This document shows, in pieces, positions 17,764 to 26,989 of a stretch of 64,000 bases of DNA (position 1 is its first letter; each line of letters starts with the position of its first letter). Source of the DNA: Nocardia transvalensis. Lineage in GTDB: Bacteria; Actinomycetota; Actinomycetes; Mycobacteriales; Mycobacteriaceae. The DNA lies in NCBI RefSeq assembly GCF_015477765.1, contig NZ_JADLQQ010000009.1, forward strand, positions 62,001 through 126,000, written 5' to 3'. The notes under the pieces were generated by a model. That model did not search any database. It was not told where the DNA came from and saw nothing but the letters and a program-made list of their open reading frames with translations. Position numbers and translations under genes: made by a program.

Positions 17764-19680
17764 ATGAGTGGCAACGGAGCCTCTGCATTCGCCAACGTCG
17801 TGACGAGCCGCGATGCCGCGCGTGACCATCTGCTGGGCCTGCAGTCCGAGGCCGGATGGTGGACGGGCGAGGTCGAGTCGAACGTCACGATGGAGGCCGA
17901 GGACCTGCTCCTGCGTGAATTTCTCGGCATCCGCACCGAGCAGATCACGGTGGAGACGGCGGCCTGGATCCGTTCATGCCAGAACGACGACGGTACGTGG
18001 AGCATCTTCTTCGGCGGGCCGCCCAACCTGTCGACGACCATCGAGGCCTACGTGGCGCTGCGCCTGGCCGGGGACGACCGGGACGAAGCGCACATGGTGC
18101 GGGCCGAAACCTACATCCGCGGTCAAGGAGGCATCGGCTCGGCGCGACTGTTCACCCGAATCTGGCTGGCGTTGTTGGGCCAGGGGTCCTGGCATGATCT
18201 TCCGGCCATGCCGCCGGAGGTGATGTTCCTCCCGGCGTGGGCTCCGCTGAACCTGTACGACTGGGCAGCCCCGCCGCGTCAGACGATCGTGCCGCTGACC
18301 ATCATCACGGCGGTGCGGCCCTGCCGACCGCTGCCGATCGACCTGTCCCACTTGAATACCGGGAGGCGTCCACAGCGGGTGAGCCCGCGGAGGTGGCGTG
18401 CCGTGTTCGGCGGTCTCGACCGCGTGCTGCATCTCTACGAGCGGCGGCCGGTCCGCAGGCTGCGCCGTGCGGCGCTGCGGCGTGCGGCCGAATGGATCCT
18501 GGCCCGTCAAGAGGCCGACGGCTCGTGGGGCGGCATCCAAACGCCCTGGGTCTACTCGCTGATCGCGCTCCATCTTCTCGGGTACGACCTGGACCACCCG
18601 GTCATGCGGCGGGGCCTGGACGGCCTGGATCGGCTCACGATCCGGGAGAAGACCTCCCGCGGCGTCCTTCGCCGGTTCCAGACCTGCCAGTCCCCGATCT
18701 GGGACACCGCGCTGGCGATCGGGGCACTTGCCGATGCGGGGGTGCCCGGCGACCATCCGGCGCTCCTCGAGGCCGCCGGATGGCTGCTCGATCACCAGAC
18801 TCACGGTCCGGGCGACTGGTCTGTGCGGCGGCCCGATCTGGCCCCCGGGGGCTGGTCGTTCGAGTTCTGCAACGAAAGCTATCCGGACACAGACTGTACG
18901 GCGGTCGCCGTGGTGGCACTTCGCCGCGTACAGGATCGGACTCGTGCGGCCGACATCGACAGAGCCATCGGTCGCGCGACCCGGTGGCTGGCCGGGATGC
19001 AGTCGCGGGACGGCGGGTTCGGTGCGTTCGACGCCGACAACACAAGCACACTATGCGCCAAGGTGCCGTACTTCGAGTCGGGCCAGCTCGTCGACCCTCC
19101 GACCAACGACGTCACAGCGCACGTCGTCGAGGCGCTGGCCCTGGCGGGACCAGCCCGGTCGGAAACCGTCCGCCGGGGGGTGGCATGGCTGCTGCGTTCC
19201 CAGCGAGAGGATGGTTCGTGGTCCGGACGATGGTTGGTCAATCACATCTATGGCACCGGTGCCGCAATACCGGCGCTCATGGCCACCGGTGCTCACCCGG
19301 CGGAACTGCCTGTCCGCCGGGCGATCCGGTGGCTGTGCGACCATCAGAACCCTGACGGCGGCTGGGGCGAGGACCCGCGCTCCTATGCCGACCCGGCCTG
19401 GGGCGGGCGCGGCACCTCCACGCCCTCCCAGACGGCGTGGGCGCTGCTCGCCCTGCTGGCGGCGGAAGAGCTGTCGCCCACGGTCGACCGCGGCATCGGC
19501 TGGCTCGTCCAGCACCAGCGACCCGACGGCACATGGGACGAACCGCAGCACACCGCCACGGGCTATCCCGGTGACCTCTATTTCAACTTCCACCTCATGC
19601 GGCTGGTGTTTCCGCTGCGCGCGCTCGGCCTGTACGTCGCGGCGCACGCCCGCCGAGAACGACAGGCGGCATTGCGATGA
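17764..19680 (+). CDS. Squalene-hopene-cyclase-like terpene cyclase with DxDC motif
   Basis: A 638-residue class II terpene cyclase of the usual SHC length. At least six QW-type repeats (Q-x2-D-G-x-W/F) are visible, and the two (alpha/alpha) barrel domains should be present. GGAGGTG (17750-17756) gives the start. The catalytic motif, normally DxDD, is D375-T-D377-C378 followed by TA. The proton donor Asp (second D) is kept, but the fourth residue is Cys. This DCTA string resembles oxidosqualene cyclases, whose acid sits in DCTAE. The lab mutant D377C of the Alicyclobacillus SHC is known to stop early and give a monocyclic product. The substrate may therefore be an epoxide, or the ring count may be low. 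It probably cyclises the polyprenyl product of this operon. Confidence 0.92.
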   Translation: MSGNGASAFANVVTSRDAARDHLLGLQSEAGWWTGEVESNVTMEAEDLLLREFLGIRTEQITVETAAWIRSCQNDDGTWSIFFGGPPNLSTTIEAYVALRLAGDDRDEAHMVRAETYIRGQGGIGSARLFTRIWLALLGQGSWHDLPAMPPEVMFLPAWAPLNLYDWAAPPRQTIVPLTIITAVRPCRPLPIDLSHLNTGRRPQRVSPRRWRAVFGGLDRVLHLYERRPVRRLRRAALRRAAEWILARQEADGSWGGIQTPWVYSLIALHLLGYDLDHPVMRRGLDGLDRLTIREKTSRGVLRRFQTCQSPIWDTALAIGALADAGVPGDHPALLEAAGWLLDHQTHGPGDWSVRRPDLAPGGWSFEFCNESYPDTDCTAVAVVALRRVQDRTRAADIDRAIGRATRWLAGMQSRDGGFGAFDADNTSTLCAKVPYFESGQLVDPPTNDVTAHVVEALALAGPARSETVRRGVAWLLRSQREDGSWSGRWLVNHIYGTGAAIPALMATGAHPAELPVRRAIRWLCDHQNPDGGWGEDPRSYADPAWGGRGTSTPSQTAWALLALLAAEELSPTVDRGIGWLVQHQRPDGTWDEPQHTATGYPGDLYFNFHLMRLVFPLRALGLYVAAHARRERQAALR

Positions 19681-20168
19681 GAGGGCAACCCGATATCGCG
19701 CGACGGCACATGCGGCGACGGACCGGCGACTTCGAGTTGAGGCGGGGTGACTCCTGGCTCGCCCGATACTGGATTGCCCTGGTCGTGGTTGCCGCGCTCG
19801 CCGTCATGGGGATGGTTCTGCTGCTCCGCGAGGAGGTCGCGATGGCATGTGACTGCGAAGGAGAGAGAACTCCTGCGGCGAATGTGAATGTGGGCGATAA
19901 GACGGTCACCTACGAGATCACTGCGCAGGGTGCTGCATTCGGTCGAGTCAGCTACTTGGACGAGCAGTCGAATGCCGCAAAGGGGGAGAAATCTCTTCCG
20001 TGGTCGACGCAGATACACACCAACGGCCGGGCGATCCCCGCCGGAGTGCTCGCCGGATCGGATGAAGGTTCGCTGCAGTGCCGCATCCTCGTCGACGGCG
20101 AAGAGCGGGCCCGGGATTCGGCGGCCGGACCGCACGCCGTCGTCAGCTGCAATCTGCCTGCGGTGTGA
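19677..20168 (+). CDS. MmpS family membrane protein
   Basis: A 163-residue protein with a basic cytoplasmic head, one transmembrane helix at about 31-51 and an extracytoplasmic beta-rich domain (VTYEITAQGAA, VSYLDEQ, LPWS), the layout of MmpS accessory proteins. ATG 19677 overlaps the stop of the cyclase gene. It is followed at once by an MmpL gene, its usual partner. MmpS/MmpL pairs of mycolic-acid bacteria export lipids, siderophores and other lipophilic products, so the pair probably exports the product of this cluster. Confidence 0.9.
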   Translation: MRGQPDIARRHMRRRTGDFELRRGDSWLARYWIALVVVAALAVMGMVLLLREEVAMACDCEGERTPAANVNVGDKTVTYEITAQGAAFGRVSYLDEQSNAAKGEKSLPWSTQIHTNGRAIPAGVLAGSDEGSLQCRILVDGEERARDSAAGPHAVVSCNLPAV

Positions 20169-20185
20169 CTCAGGAGGTCGATCCC

Positions 20186-23092
20186 ATGTTCGGTCCGGGC
20201 AATCCAACCTTCGCCGATGCGCTTCGCCGAGGATCGTTCGCGCGCGCCGCTCGCCTGCTTGTCCGTGCGGTCCTCGATATCGTGCGCGGCACGGACGCAT
20301 CGGCGGAGTCGGGCCGACGCAGCGTCTCGAGAATTCTTCGCCGGTGGGCCCCTGTGGCGGTCGGGGCCTGGGTCGTGCTCGCCGCTGCCTTGAATGTGAC
20401 AGGCCCGCAGCTGGAACGAGTGATCGAAAACCACTCCGGGGGATTCGTACCCGGCAATGCGATCTCGGCGGTCGCCCTGAAGGAGATGGGAGCGGCCTTC
20501 GACGAATCCGATACCAACAACATCGTTTTCGTGCTCCTCGAGCGGCCGGACGACCCGCTGGGCGACGGTGATCGCCGCTACTACAGCGACCTGCTGGCCG
20601 AGTTGCTGAAGGACCGGTCGCATGTGCAATCGGCGATGGACGTCTGGTCGAATCCACAGACGGCGGTGGCCAATCAGAGTGCCGACGGCAAGGCCGCCTA
20701 TGTCATGGTGCGGCTGACGGGCGAGATGGGTACGACCCAGGCGCAGCAGTCCATTCAGGCCGTGCGCGATCTCGTTGCGGCCCAGCCGAAACCGGCCGGC
20801 CTGAACGTCTATGTGACCGGCCCGTCGACCACGGCCGGTGACACACTGACCACGGCCGACCGCAGCATGCTCATATTGACCGCCGTCACCGCCGTGGTGA
20901 TCATGCTGTTGCTGCTCGTCGTGTATCGCTCCGCGGTGACGGCATCGGTTCCGCTGATCACGGTCGGGCTCACTCTCGCCGTTACCCGCCCCGTCGTGGC
21001 CTTGCTCGGTGAACGTGATCTGATCGAGGTGTCGATCTTCGCCAGTGCCCTGGCGTCCGGGCTGATCCTGGGCACCGGCACGGACTACGGAATCTTCTTC
21101 CTCGGCCGCTACCAGGAGGCCCGGCGACAGGGCATGGGATTCGTCGATGCCCATCGCAATGCCTACCGCTCGGTTGCGCCGGTGATCGTCGCGTCGGCGT
21201 TGACCCTGGCCGCCGCCTGCGCCTGCATGCGCACCAGCCAGCTGGGACTGCTGCGCACCGCGGGCCCGGCCAGTGCGATCGGGATGCTGATCGGTGGTGC
21301 CGCGGCCTTGACGTTGACCCCCGCGCTGGTGGAGATCTACCGCCACCTGGGGTTCCTGGAGCCGAGACCGACGCGCTCACCCCGCCGTTGGCGGCGGATC
21401 GGAACCCATGTCGTGCGCTGGCCCGTCCCCATCCTCTGTGCCTGCATCGCCCTGCTGGTGCTGTGCGCGGCGGCATTGCCGACCATTCGAATCGGTTACA
21501 ACGAGCGAGCCATGCAACCGGGTGACACCCCGAGCAACCTCGGTTACCAGGCGGCGGACCGGCACTTCCCGAAAAACCGTCTCTCGCCCGACTTTCTGCT
21601 GATTTCCGCCGATCACGACTTGCGAAACTCCTCGGATCTGACTGCCATCGAACAGATCACGGCGAGTATCGCCCGCATTGCCGACGTCAGCGCGGTCCAG
21701 AGCGCCACCCGCCCGCTCGGCGTGCGGTTGGAGCAGGGCTCGGTCCTGTATCAGGCCGGCTACATCGGCAACCGGCTGGATCTGGGCTCGATGGTCCTCG
21801 AACAACGCTTCGAGGAGCTGTCCGCCCTCGACGACAGCCTGCGGAACGTGATCGGCGAACTCGACTCCCTGGCGCAGCAGGTGGACGGCGGCAGCGCCGG
21901 GCTGGACCGGGTCACCGCTGGTTTGAGCGATGTGCGAGCCCAGACCGGGCAGCTGCAGCAACTGGCCGCCGATGTCAACGAAATAGCCGCTCCGGCACGG
22001 CCATTCATCGATCACCTGAACTGTGCGGGCGAGCAGCTGTGCACGACCGCACAGCGCGCCCTGGGGGCACTCGACGACGTGGGACAGGTCTCGGCAACGG
22101 TGGAGCAGATCATCCAGGGATCGAATACCGCATTGGAGGCGATGCGAGCCGCGGGCGGCAGTATTCCGGCACTGCAGAGCTCGATCGCTCGGATGCAGTC
22201 CTCGGCCGAAGCCATGACCGGCATGGTTCGGATCCTCGTCCCGCAATTGCGCGACCTCACCACGTATCTCCAAGGCTTGGGAAACAACACCAGCGCAAGC
22301 GGATCCGGGCCATTCCACCTTCCGGAGGAAGCCTTCTCCGACCCTCGTTTCCAGACCGCCTTGAAATACCTGATCTCCGCGGATGGGAAGACCACGCGGA
22401 TCATCGTCTACGGCGAGAGCGAAAGCTTCAGTGCCGAGGGGATCGCCCGCGCCCGGGCGATCGAAGACGCCGCGGCGGCGGCGATCAAGGACACTCCGCT
22501 GCAGGGCAGCGCACTGGCGGTCGGCGGCGTCGGCGCGACGATGGCCGACATCCGGACGATCGCCGCCCACGACTTTCGCATCCTGATGATCATCGTGCTC
22601 ATCCTGCTGTTCCTCATCATCCTGATCATGCTGCGCAGCCTCGTGGCAGCCCTGGCAGTCTTGGCAACGGCCGTGCTCTCCTACCTCTCCGCACTGGGCG
22701 TGGGTGTGCTGGTCTGGCAGCACCTCCTGCATCAACCGCTGCACTGGGCCGTGCCACCCTTGACGTTCATGGCCCTGGTGGCCGTCGGCGCCGACTACAA
22801 CCTCCTGTTCACCTCGCGGCTCAGGGAAGAAGCCGGTGCGGGGCTGAAGATCGGAACCATTCGCGCGTTCGCAGGCACCGGGGGAGTGGTCACCACCGCC
22901 GGGATCGTCTTCGGAGCAACCATGTTCGCCCTGGTCAGCAGTAGCAGCACCATCATCGTGCAGATCGGCTCGATCATCGGGATCGGCCTGCTGCTGGACA
23001 CGCTGATCGTCCGCGCACTTCTCCTGCCCGCCATCGCCGTCCGCCTGGGCCGGTGGTACTGGTGGCCGTTACGCCGCGTGCCCGTCCGGTAG
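20186..23092 (+). CDS. MmpL family RND transporter
   Basis: A 968-residue RND-superfamily transporter. A strong AGGAGG (20172-20177) lies 8 nt before ATG 20186. The first TM follows a basic head (about residue 55), then comes a periplasmic loop, a block of TMs with GTGTDYGIFFLGRY, a second large loop rich in helices, and a second TM block with VGADYNLLFTSRL. These Asp-Tyr motifs are the proton-relay positions of MmpL proteins. Its place right after the terpene cyclase and mmpS suggests export of the terpenoid-polyketide product across the plasma membrane. Confidence 0.94.
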   Translation: MFGPGNPTFADALRRGSFARAARLLVRAVLDIVRGTDASAESGRRSVSRILRRWAPVAVGAWVVLAAALNVTGPQLERVIENHSGGFVPGNAISAVALKEMGAAFDESDTNNIVFVLLERPDDPLGDGDRRYYSDLLAELLKDRSHVQSAMDVWSNPQTAVANQSADGKAAYVMVRLTGEMGTTQAQQSIQAVRDLVAAQPKPAGLNVYVTGPSTTAGDTLTTADRSMLILTAVTAVVIMLLLLVVYRSAVTASVPLITVGLTLAVTRPVVALLGERDLIEVSIFASALASGLILGTGTDYGIFFLGRYQEARRQGMGFVDAHRNAYRSVAPVIVASALTLAAACACMRTSQLGLLRTAGPASAIGMLIGGAAALTLTPALVEIYRHLGFLEPRPTRSPRRWRRIGTHVVRWPVPILCACIALLVLCAAALPTIRIGYNERAMQPGDTPSNLGYQAADRHFPKNRLSPDFLLISADHDLRNSSDLTAIEQITASIARIADVSAVQSATRPLGVRLEQGSVLYQAGYIGNRLDLGSMVLEQRFEELSALDDSLRNVIGELDSLAQQVDGGSAGLDRVTAGLSDVRAQTGQLQQLAADVNEIAAPARPFIDHLNCAGEQLCTTAQRALGALDDVGQVSATVEQIIQGSNTALEAMRAAGGSIPALQSSIARMQSSAEAMTGMVRILVPQLRDLTTYLQGLGNNTSASGSGPFHLPEEAFSDPRFQTALKYLISADGKTTRIIVYGESESFSAEGIARARAIEDAAAAAIKDTPLQGSALAVGGVGATMADIRTIAAHDFRILMIIVLILLFLIILIMLRSLVAALAVLATAVLSYLSALGVGVLVWQHLLHQPLHWAVPPLTFMALVAVGADYNLLFTSRLREEAGAGLKIGTIRAFAGTGGVVTTAGIVFGATMFALVSSSSTIIVQIGSIIGIGLLLDTLIVRALLLPAIAVRLGRWYWWPLRRVPVR

Positions 23093-23139
23093 TGACGGCG
23101 CACAGGCAACGCAGGGGGTCGAAATGTGGAGGTAGTTCG

Positions 23140-24000
23140 ATGGCCGAGTCCGAGAGTGACCGCGCCGACATGATCACGCCGCGCCAGGTTCGGGACGTGC
23201 TGATGAATCCCCGTCGGCTGATCCCGTTCCTACTGGCGGTCGCCGGCTACGCCTTTGCCGGGGTCACCGTGCCCCTGCTGTTGTTGTTCGCCGGAGACTG
23301 GTGGCTGCCCAAGACGGTCGATCGCGGGCCGCACCTGTCGACCGTCCCGTCGATCGTGGTCGACGTGTTGCTGCTGGCCTTGTTCGGCATACAGCACTCG
23401 GGCATGGCCCGGTCTTCATACAAGTCGCTCATCACCCGCTGGGTGCCCGACGCCCTCGAACGCACGGTTTACATCGTCATGACCTGTCTGGCGGTGTGGG
23501 CTCTGTGTCTGGGCTGGCAGCCGCTGCCGTACCGGGTCTGGTCGGCCGACGGCATCGTCGGGATAGTGCTCGACGCCGGGTTCTGGCTCGGTGTCGTGCT
23601 GGTCTACACGGCCACGCTGCTGCTGAACCACTTCCACCTGCTCGGTATCGGTCAGGCCTACCGCCGCTACGTGATTCGGGTGCCCGACGCGACCTCCGAC
23701 CGACTACAGATGCACGGTCCTTATCGCCTGGTGCGCCACCCTCTGATGACCGGCCTGCTGCTCTGCTTCTGGTGCGCGAGCACGCTCACGGTCGGGCGCC
23801 TGCTGTGGGCAGCCGGCTTGACCGGCTACATTTTTCTGGGCACCGTCCTGGAGGAGCGCGACCTCGGCGCTCGCTTCGGCGCGGCCTATCGCGCCTACGC
23901 CGGCAAGGTACCCGCCTTTTTCCCGTCGCTGTTCAGTACTTCCGCGCGAGCGCGTCTCCGCGGTTCCCACGCTTTCCGTCGCTCGACTCAGCGACCATGA
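23140..24000 (+). CDS. Integral membrane methyltransferase (MddA/ICMT-like)
   Basis: A 286-residue membrane protein with about six TM helices. ATG 23140 is preceded by GGAGGT (23128-23133). IQHSGMAR, the following ITRWVPDALERTVY stretch and the C-terminal GPYRLVRHPLMTG and EERDLGARFG motifs resemble MddA-type thiol S-methyltransferases and isoprenylcysteine carboxyl methyltransferases, which use S-adenosylmethionine inside the membrane. At the end of the cluster it may methylate the prenylated product before or during export. A separate role in volatile sulfur metabolism cannot be excluded. The gene ends 3 bp from the convergent gene at 24004. Confidence 0.8.
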   Translation: MAESESDRADMITPRQVRDVLMNPRRLIPFLLAVAGYAFAGVTVPLLLLFAGDWWLPKTVDRGPHLSTVPSIVVDVLLLALFGIQHSGMARSSYKSLITRWVPDALERTVYIVMTCLAVWALCLGWQPLPYRVWSADGIVGIVLDAGFWLGVVLVYTATLLLNHFHLLGIGQAYRRYVIRVPDATSDRLQMHGPYRLVRHPLMTGLLLCFWCASTLTVGRLLWAAGLTGYIFLGTVLEERDLGARFGAAYRAYAGKVPAFFPSLFSTSARARLRGSHAFRRSTQRP

Positions 24001-24003
24001 AGG

Positions 24004-24663
24004 TTACCGAGCGCCATGAGAATTCGACGTCTGCTCGTATTGGTCCTGCAGACGCTGCTTCAGGACGGAGAGGACCTGTTTAGCGGGCAGCAGCACTATC
24101 CAGATCCATTTGGCGGCGAGTGCCGAGCCCAGGACGAGGGCGATGAACACCGACAACAGCATGATCAGCACGGTTGTGCCCAGATCGAGCAGGGAGAAGC
24201 GGTATTCGTCGTGTGTCATCGGAGCGTCGAGCAGCTCCGGATGCCGCCGCTGGTACAGCACGAGCACCAGGTGGACCGCCGCCACCGCGGCGATGGTGCC
24301 GGAGTAGGTCGCCACCGACTGCGGATGGTGGCCGTATTCGGACAACAGTGCCGTGGGGAATGGCATGAGCGCGACCAGGCCCAGCCCTAGCAGTGTCGCC
24401 CGGGTCGTCACGTCGTCGGCATGGCGGACACCCTGGAGGATTCGGCGCTGGTCTCGCCAGAACGCGGCGATGACCACGAAACTGAGCGCGTACGCCAGTA
24501 TCTGGGGGATCGTTCGACGCAGCGCGTCGAGGAACTCCTCCTCGTTCAGGCCGGGGCGCACCTCGATTGTCAACACCAACAGCGTGATCGCGATGGCGTA
24601 CACGCCGTCGGATAACGCCCACAACCGCTCCGGACCGGAGGCCCTGGCAGCAAGCCCACGCAC
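24004..24663 (-). CDS. TMEM175-family putative potassium channel
   Basis: A 219-residue membrane protein with six predicted helices. The first helix carries ERLWALSDGVYAIAITLLVL, the signature of the TMEM175 (DUF1211) family, with the usual Phe of FSDG replaced by Leu. Bacterial members form potassium-leak channels. The start is GTG at 24663. It lies downstream of the lipoprotein gene on the same strand with a 70-bp gap, so a link with the envelope genes is possible but not shown. Confidence 0.85.
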   Translation of the reverse strand: MRGLAARASGPERLWALSDGVYAIAITLLVLTIEVRPGLNEEEFLDALRRTIPQILAYALSFVVIAAFWRDQRRILQGVRHADDVTTRATLLGLGLVALMPFPTALLSEYGHHPQSVATYSGTIAAVAAVHLVLVLYQRRHPELLDAPMTHDEYRFSLLDLGTTVLIMLLSVFIALVLGSALAAKWIWIVLLPAKQVLSVLKQRLQDQYEQTSNSHGAR

Positions 24664-24733
24664 CAGGCAGATCGTACTGATTTACCGCCGATGACCTCGG
24701 CAACACGCGCAGCGGATCGTCCGCGGGGTTGTG

Positions 24734-25294
24734 TCAGCGGGTCGGCGTGGGCCGCGGTTTCGGGGTGACGGTCGATTCGGCGAAGACCGTCGAGCAGGAC
24801 AGGCGCATGGTTGTCACGGATTCGTTGAGCGCGTTCAGGGACTGCTGCACGCCGTCCACCGCGCCCTGGGCCGGGCCGGTGCCTCGGACGGCCTGGTCGA
24901 GTTGCAGGAGGGCGGTGTGCAGGTGGTCGCTGGCCTGTGCGACGTTGGTGAAGGCGCGTTTGGCGGCCGCGGAGGACATGGGTGCGGCGACACCGTCGAG
25001 TTGGGTGGTGATCCGTGCGGCCAGGTCGGCGCTGGTGGTGATGCGATGTTGCAGGTCGGCGACGTCGCCGCGCTCGGAGGCGGGGCCGATTCCGCCGAGT
25101 TGGTTCGTCAGGTCCCCGAATGTGCTCTGCAGGCCCCCGACCACCCGGGCCCCGGAGGCGCAGTCGGACGTGTCGGGGTCGGTCGTAGGGTGCGCGGTCG
25201 TGCCGTGGTGTGCCGAGCAGGCCGTGAGCACGGCGACGCTCGCGAGCGCGAGCATCGCCGTGCGGTATCCCCGTGCCGAAGTGAGGCGGGGCAT
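24734..25294 (-). CDS. Lipoprotein, paralogue of the protein at 33253-33624
   Basis: A 186-residue putative lipoprotein: an N-terminal signal with lipobox LTAC at about residues 23-26, a Thr/His/Asp-rich linker, then a helical region and a Pro/Thr-rich tail. A good AAAGGAG precedes the ATG. The C-terminal MRLSCSTVFAEST is shared with MRLSCTTPAAEST in the gene at 33253. Both genes lie downstream of a gene for an LEYLYGPQW-motif protein, so this is one arm of a duplicated set. Function unknown; probably anchored outside the plasma membrane. Confidence 0.82.
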   Translation of the reverse strand: MPRLTSARGYRTAMLALASVAVLTACSAHHGTTAHPTTDPDTSDCASGARVVGGLQSTFGDLTNQLGGIGPASERGDVADLQHRITTSADLAARITTQLDGVAAPMSSAAAKRAFTNVAQASDHLHTALLQLDQAVRGTGPAQGAVDGVQQSLNALNESVTTMRLSCSTVFAESTVTPKPRPTPTR

Positions 25295-25324
25295 GAGTGG
25301 TACTCCTTTGCCGCCGTAGGGGAT

Positions 25325-25852
25325 TCAGCCGATCACGCTGTTCCAGGGCTCCATCAGTTCGCTGTAGACGCTCTGGTCGAACCGACCCTGGCCGATGAGA
25401 TCGCACAAGACCGTGGCCGCGGCCGCCTGGCTCACGGCGGTGAGCGTTCCGATCGAGCCGAGCGATTGCAGGGCGGTCGCCAGATCGCCGGTACCCGCGC
25501 CGGGGGCGACCGACTGCCCGGCGACCAGTCCGGCAAGTTGCAGGTTGCGGGAGCGGCCGAACTGTTTCGCCGTATCGCCTGCGATCTGCATCGGCTGTGG
25601 GTTGCCGGACTGTTGGCCGAGACTGGACAGCAGCCCCGCGAGCCCGCCTTCACCGGCTCCGGTGAAGGCGCTCATACCGGCCTCCATCTTCTTCGCGGCA
25701 GCGGCATTGAGCCGTTCGCGCTCCTCCGCGGTCAATTGGGCCGCGCGCTCGATCAGGGCCACGACGGCCCCCCATTGCGGGCCGTAGAGGTACTCCAGAT
25801 GAAAGACAGCGGTCGAAGAATCGGGCATGGCGCTGTGGTCGTGCGAAGGCAT
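25325..25852 (-). CDS. LEYLYGPQW-motif protein, left copy (unknown function)
   Basis: A 175-residue protein without a signal peptide. It shares with the gene at 32396 the motif HLEYLYGPQW near the N-terminus, then LTAEERERLNA, a Gly-rich middle and a conserved helical C-terminal half ending in YxxLMxPW. The start is set at ATG 25852 by analogy with the right-hand copy; an in-frame GTG at 25858 lies closer to the AAGGAG. It is 30 bp upstream of the lipoprotein gene and surely co-transcribed. The family is not recognised. The acidic helical motif suggests protein-protein contacts. Confidence 0.8.
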   Translation of the reverse strand: MPSHDHSAMPDSSTAVFHLEYLYGPQWGAVVALIERAAQLTAEERERLNAAAAKKMEAGMSAFTGAGEGGLAGLLSSLGQQSGNPQPMQIAGDTAKQFGRSRNLQLAGLVAGQSVAPGAGTGDLATALQSLGSIGTLTAVSQAAAATVLCDLIGQGRFDQSVYSELMEPWNSVIG

Positions 25853-26111
25853 GTCCACGTCGACTCCTTGCATCGGTTGTCGAGGGGCAGGGCAGTTGTC
25901 GAATGCCGAGATACCGGTGCGGCGATGAGCGCGCCGGTGCGGAGCGTCGAGCTCCACCGGTCATGCCGTGTGCTGTGAAACCCAGAGAAGAGTCGTTGAT
26001 CTTGATGCTATCGCGATCACGTGGGCACCGGTGGCGTTCTCGCAACTGACCCACGGGGCCGCAGACCTGTGGTGCGGCCCCCGTGGTTCCTTCAACGCCA
26101 ACCTTCCCGGT

Positions 26112-26567
26112 CTAGCTCCCCGGCACGCCCGCCTCACCGGAGAGACTGAAATCCACAGGTTCGGTGAGAACAGTCTTTCCGTCTGCGGAAAGACCGTCCG
26201 TAGGCGTCAACGCGCCCTCACCTTTCGTCTCACCTGCGGCTCCCGGTGTGGCGCCTTCCATCTGTCCGCTTCCGGAAAGACTGTCGGGCGTGGCCCCACC
26301 CGCAGCTTTCGCGGAACCCTCCGTCCCCAGGAACTCGCCTGTCGCCTCAGCGTCCCCGGAAACAATCTCGTCGCCACAGGCCACCGCGCCCGTCAAGCTG
26401 CCCTGACCATCGCCAAGGCTCGGCAGTGATTCGTGGATGCTGATGGAGTCGCCGGCGACGCACACGGTCGTTGTCCCGTTGAGTTCGGCACTGGCGACGG
26501 CGGTGCCCGCGAGGGCGAAGGCTGCGGCGGCAGCCGCTGTCGCAGCGGCCGTGCTGATCTTGTTCAT
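26112..26567 (-). CDS. Small secreted protein, acidic and Gly/Ala-rich
   Basis: A 151-residue protein with a clear Sec signal peptide (MNKIS, long Ala run, cleavage likely after AVASA). The mature part starts with ELNGTTTVCVAG, has two cysteines (CVAG and ACGDE) that could form a disulfide, and then a low-complexity Gly/Glu/Ala/Thr tail. GGAGAG lies 7 nt before the ATG. No family is recognised. It heads the minus-strand genes that diverge from the gene for the other small secreted protein at 26990. Confidence 0.78.
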   Translation of the reverse strand: MNKISTAAATAAAAAAFALAGTAVASAELNGTTTVCVAGDSISIHESLPSLGDGQGSLTGAVACGDEIVSGDAEATGEFLGTEGSAKAAGGATPDSLSGSGQMEGATPGAAGETKGEGALTPTDGLSADGKTVLTEPVDFSLSGEAGVPGS

Positions 26568-26989
26568 GGTGATCTCTCCATTGAGCAGGGCCGGACGGCG
26601 TCGTCCAGCGCTCCGATGTGGTTGTTCGCGAGGAGTGCGCATGCCTTGCATGGGTGATATCGGTCACAGAAACGTGGTGTTACGGGGTATTTGCCCCAAA
26701 TGGGATGCGCATTGAATAAGAGCCTTGGCCACTTTCGATCCGAGTCGCATAGATGTTGCTGATTGCGCTCGACCGGCGGGACTGTCGAGAAGCTGTGTGA
26801 TTGCTAGATGAGTTTGTCTAGTACTTCTTCGCACTATTACCGGCCGGTAGGGCAAGCGCTGCGGCTGTTAAGAATGTGGAAAGATAATCCGCAGCGGATT
26901 TCCTGAGCAGGCGTTCTGACCGGGGCGCTTATGAACCTTGTTCAGTTTGGCATTGACCCCGCCGCCTGTGGCTGCGGACCATTCCCCGC
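26568..26989. promoter_or_regulatory. Divergent promoter region with two palindromic sites
   Basis: No gene is seen in these 422 bases. A GATAAT at 26883-26888 could be a -10 box for the + strand. It overlaps the perfect palindrome AATCCGC-A-GCGGATT (26886-26900). Downstream, at 26930-26944, lies the reverse complement of TGAACAAGGTTCATA, the same 15 bases as in the TetR promoter near 38126. Both palindromes recur in the TetR/malic-enzyme intergenic region, which suggests joint control of the giant-protein genes by the TetR at 37474. Confidence 0.65.

Noticed and set aside
25958..26111. A gene between the minus-strand genes at 25325 and 26112
   Set aside because: Only 154 bp, and the frames there are extensions without ribosome site or coding character.
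26664..26855. 63-residue minus-strand frame in the divergent control region
   Set aside because: No ribosome site, mixed composition and no similarity. It lies in a region that is better explained as a promoter.
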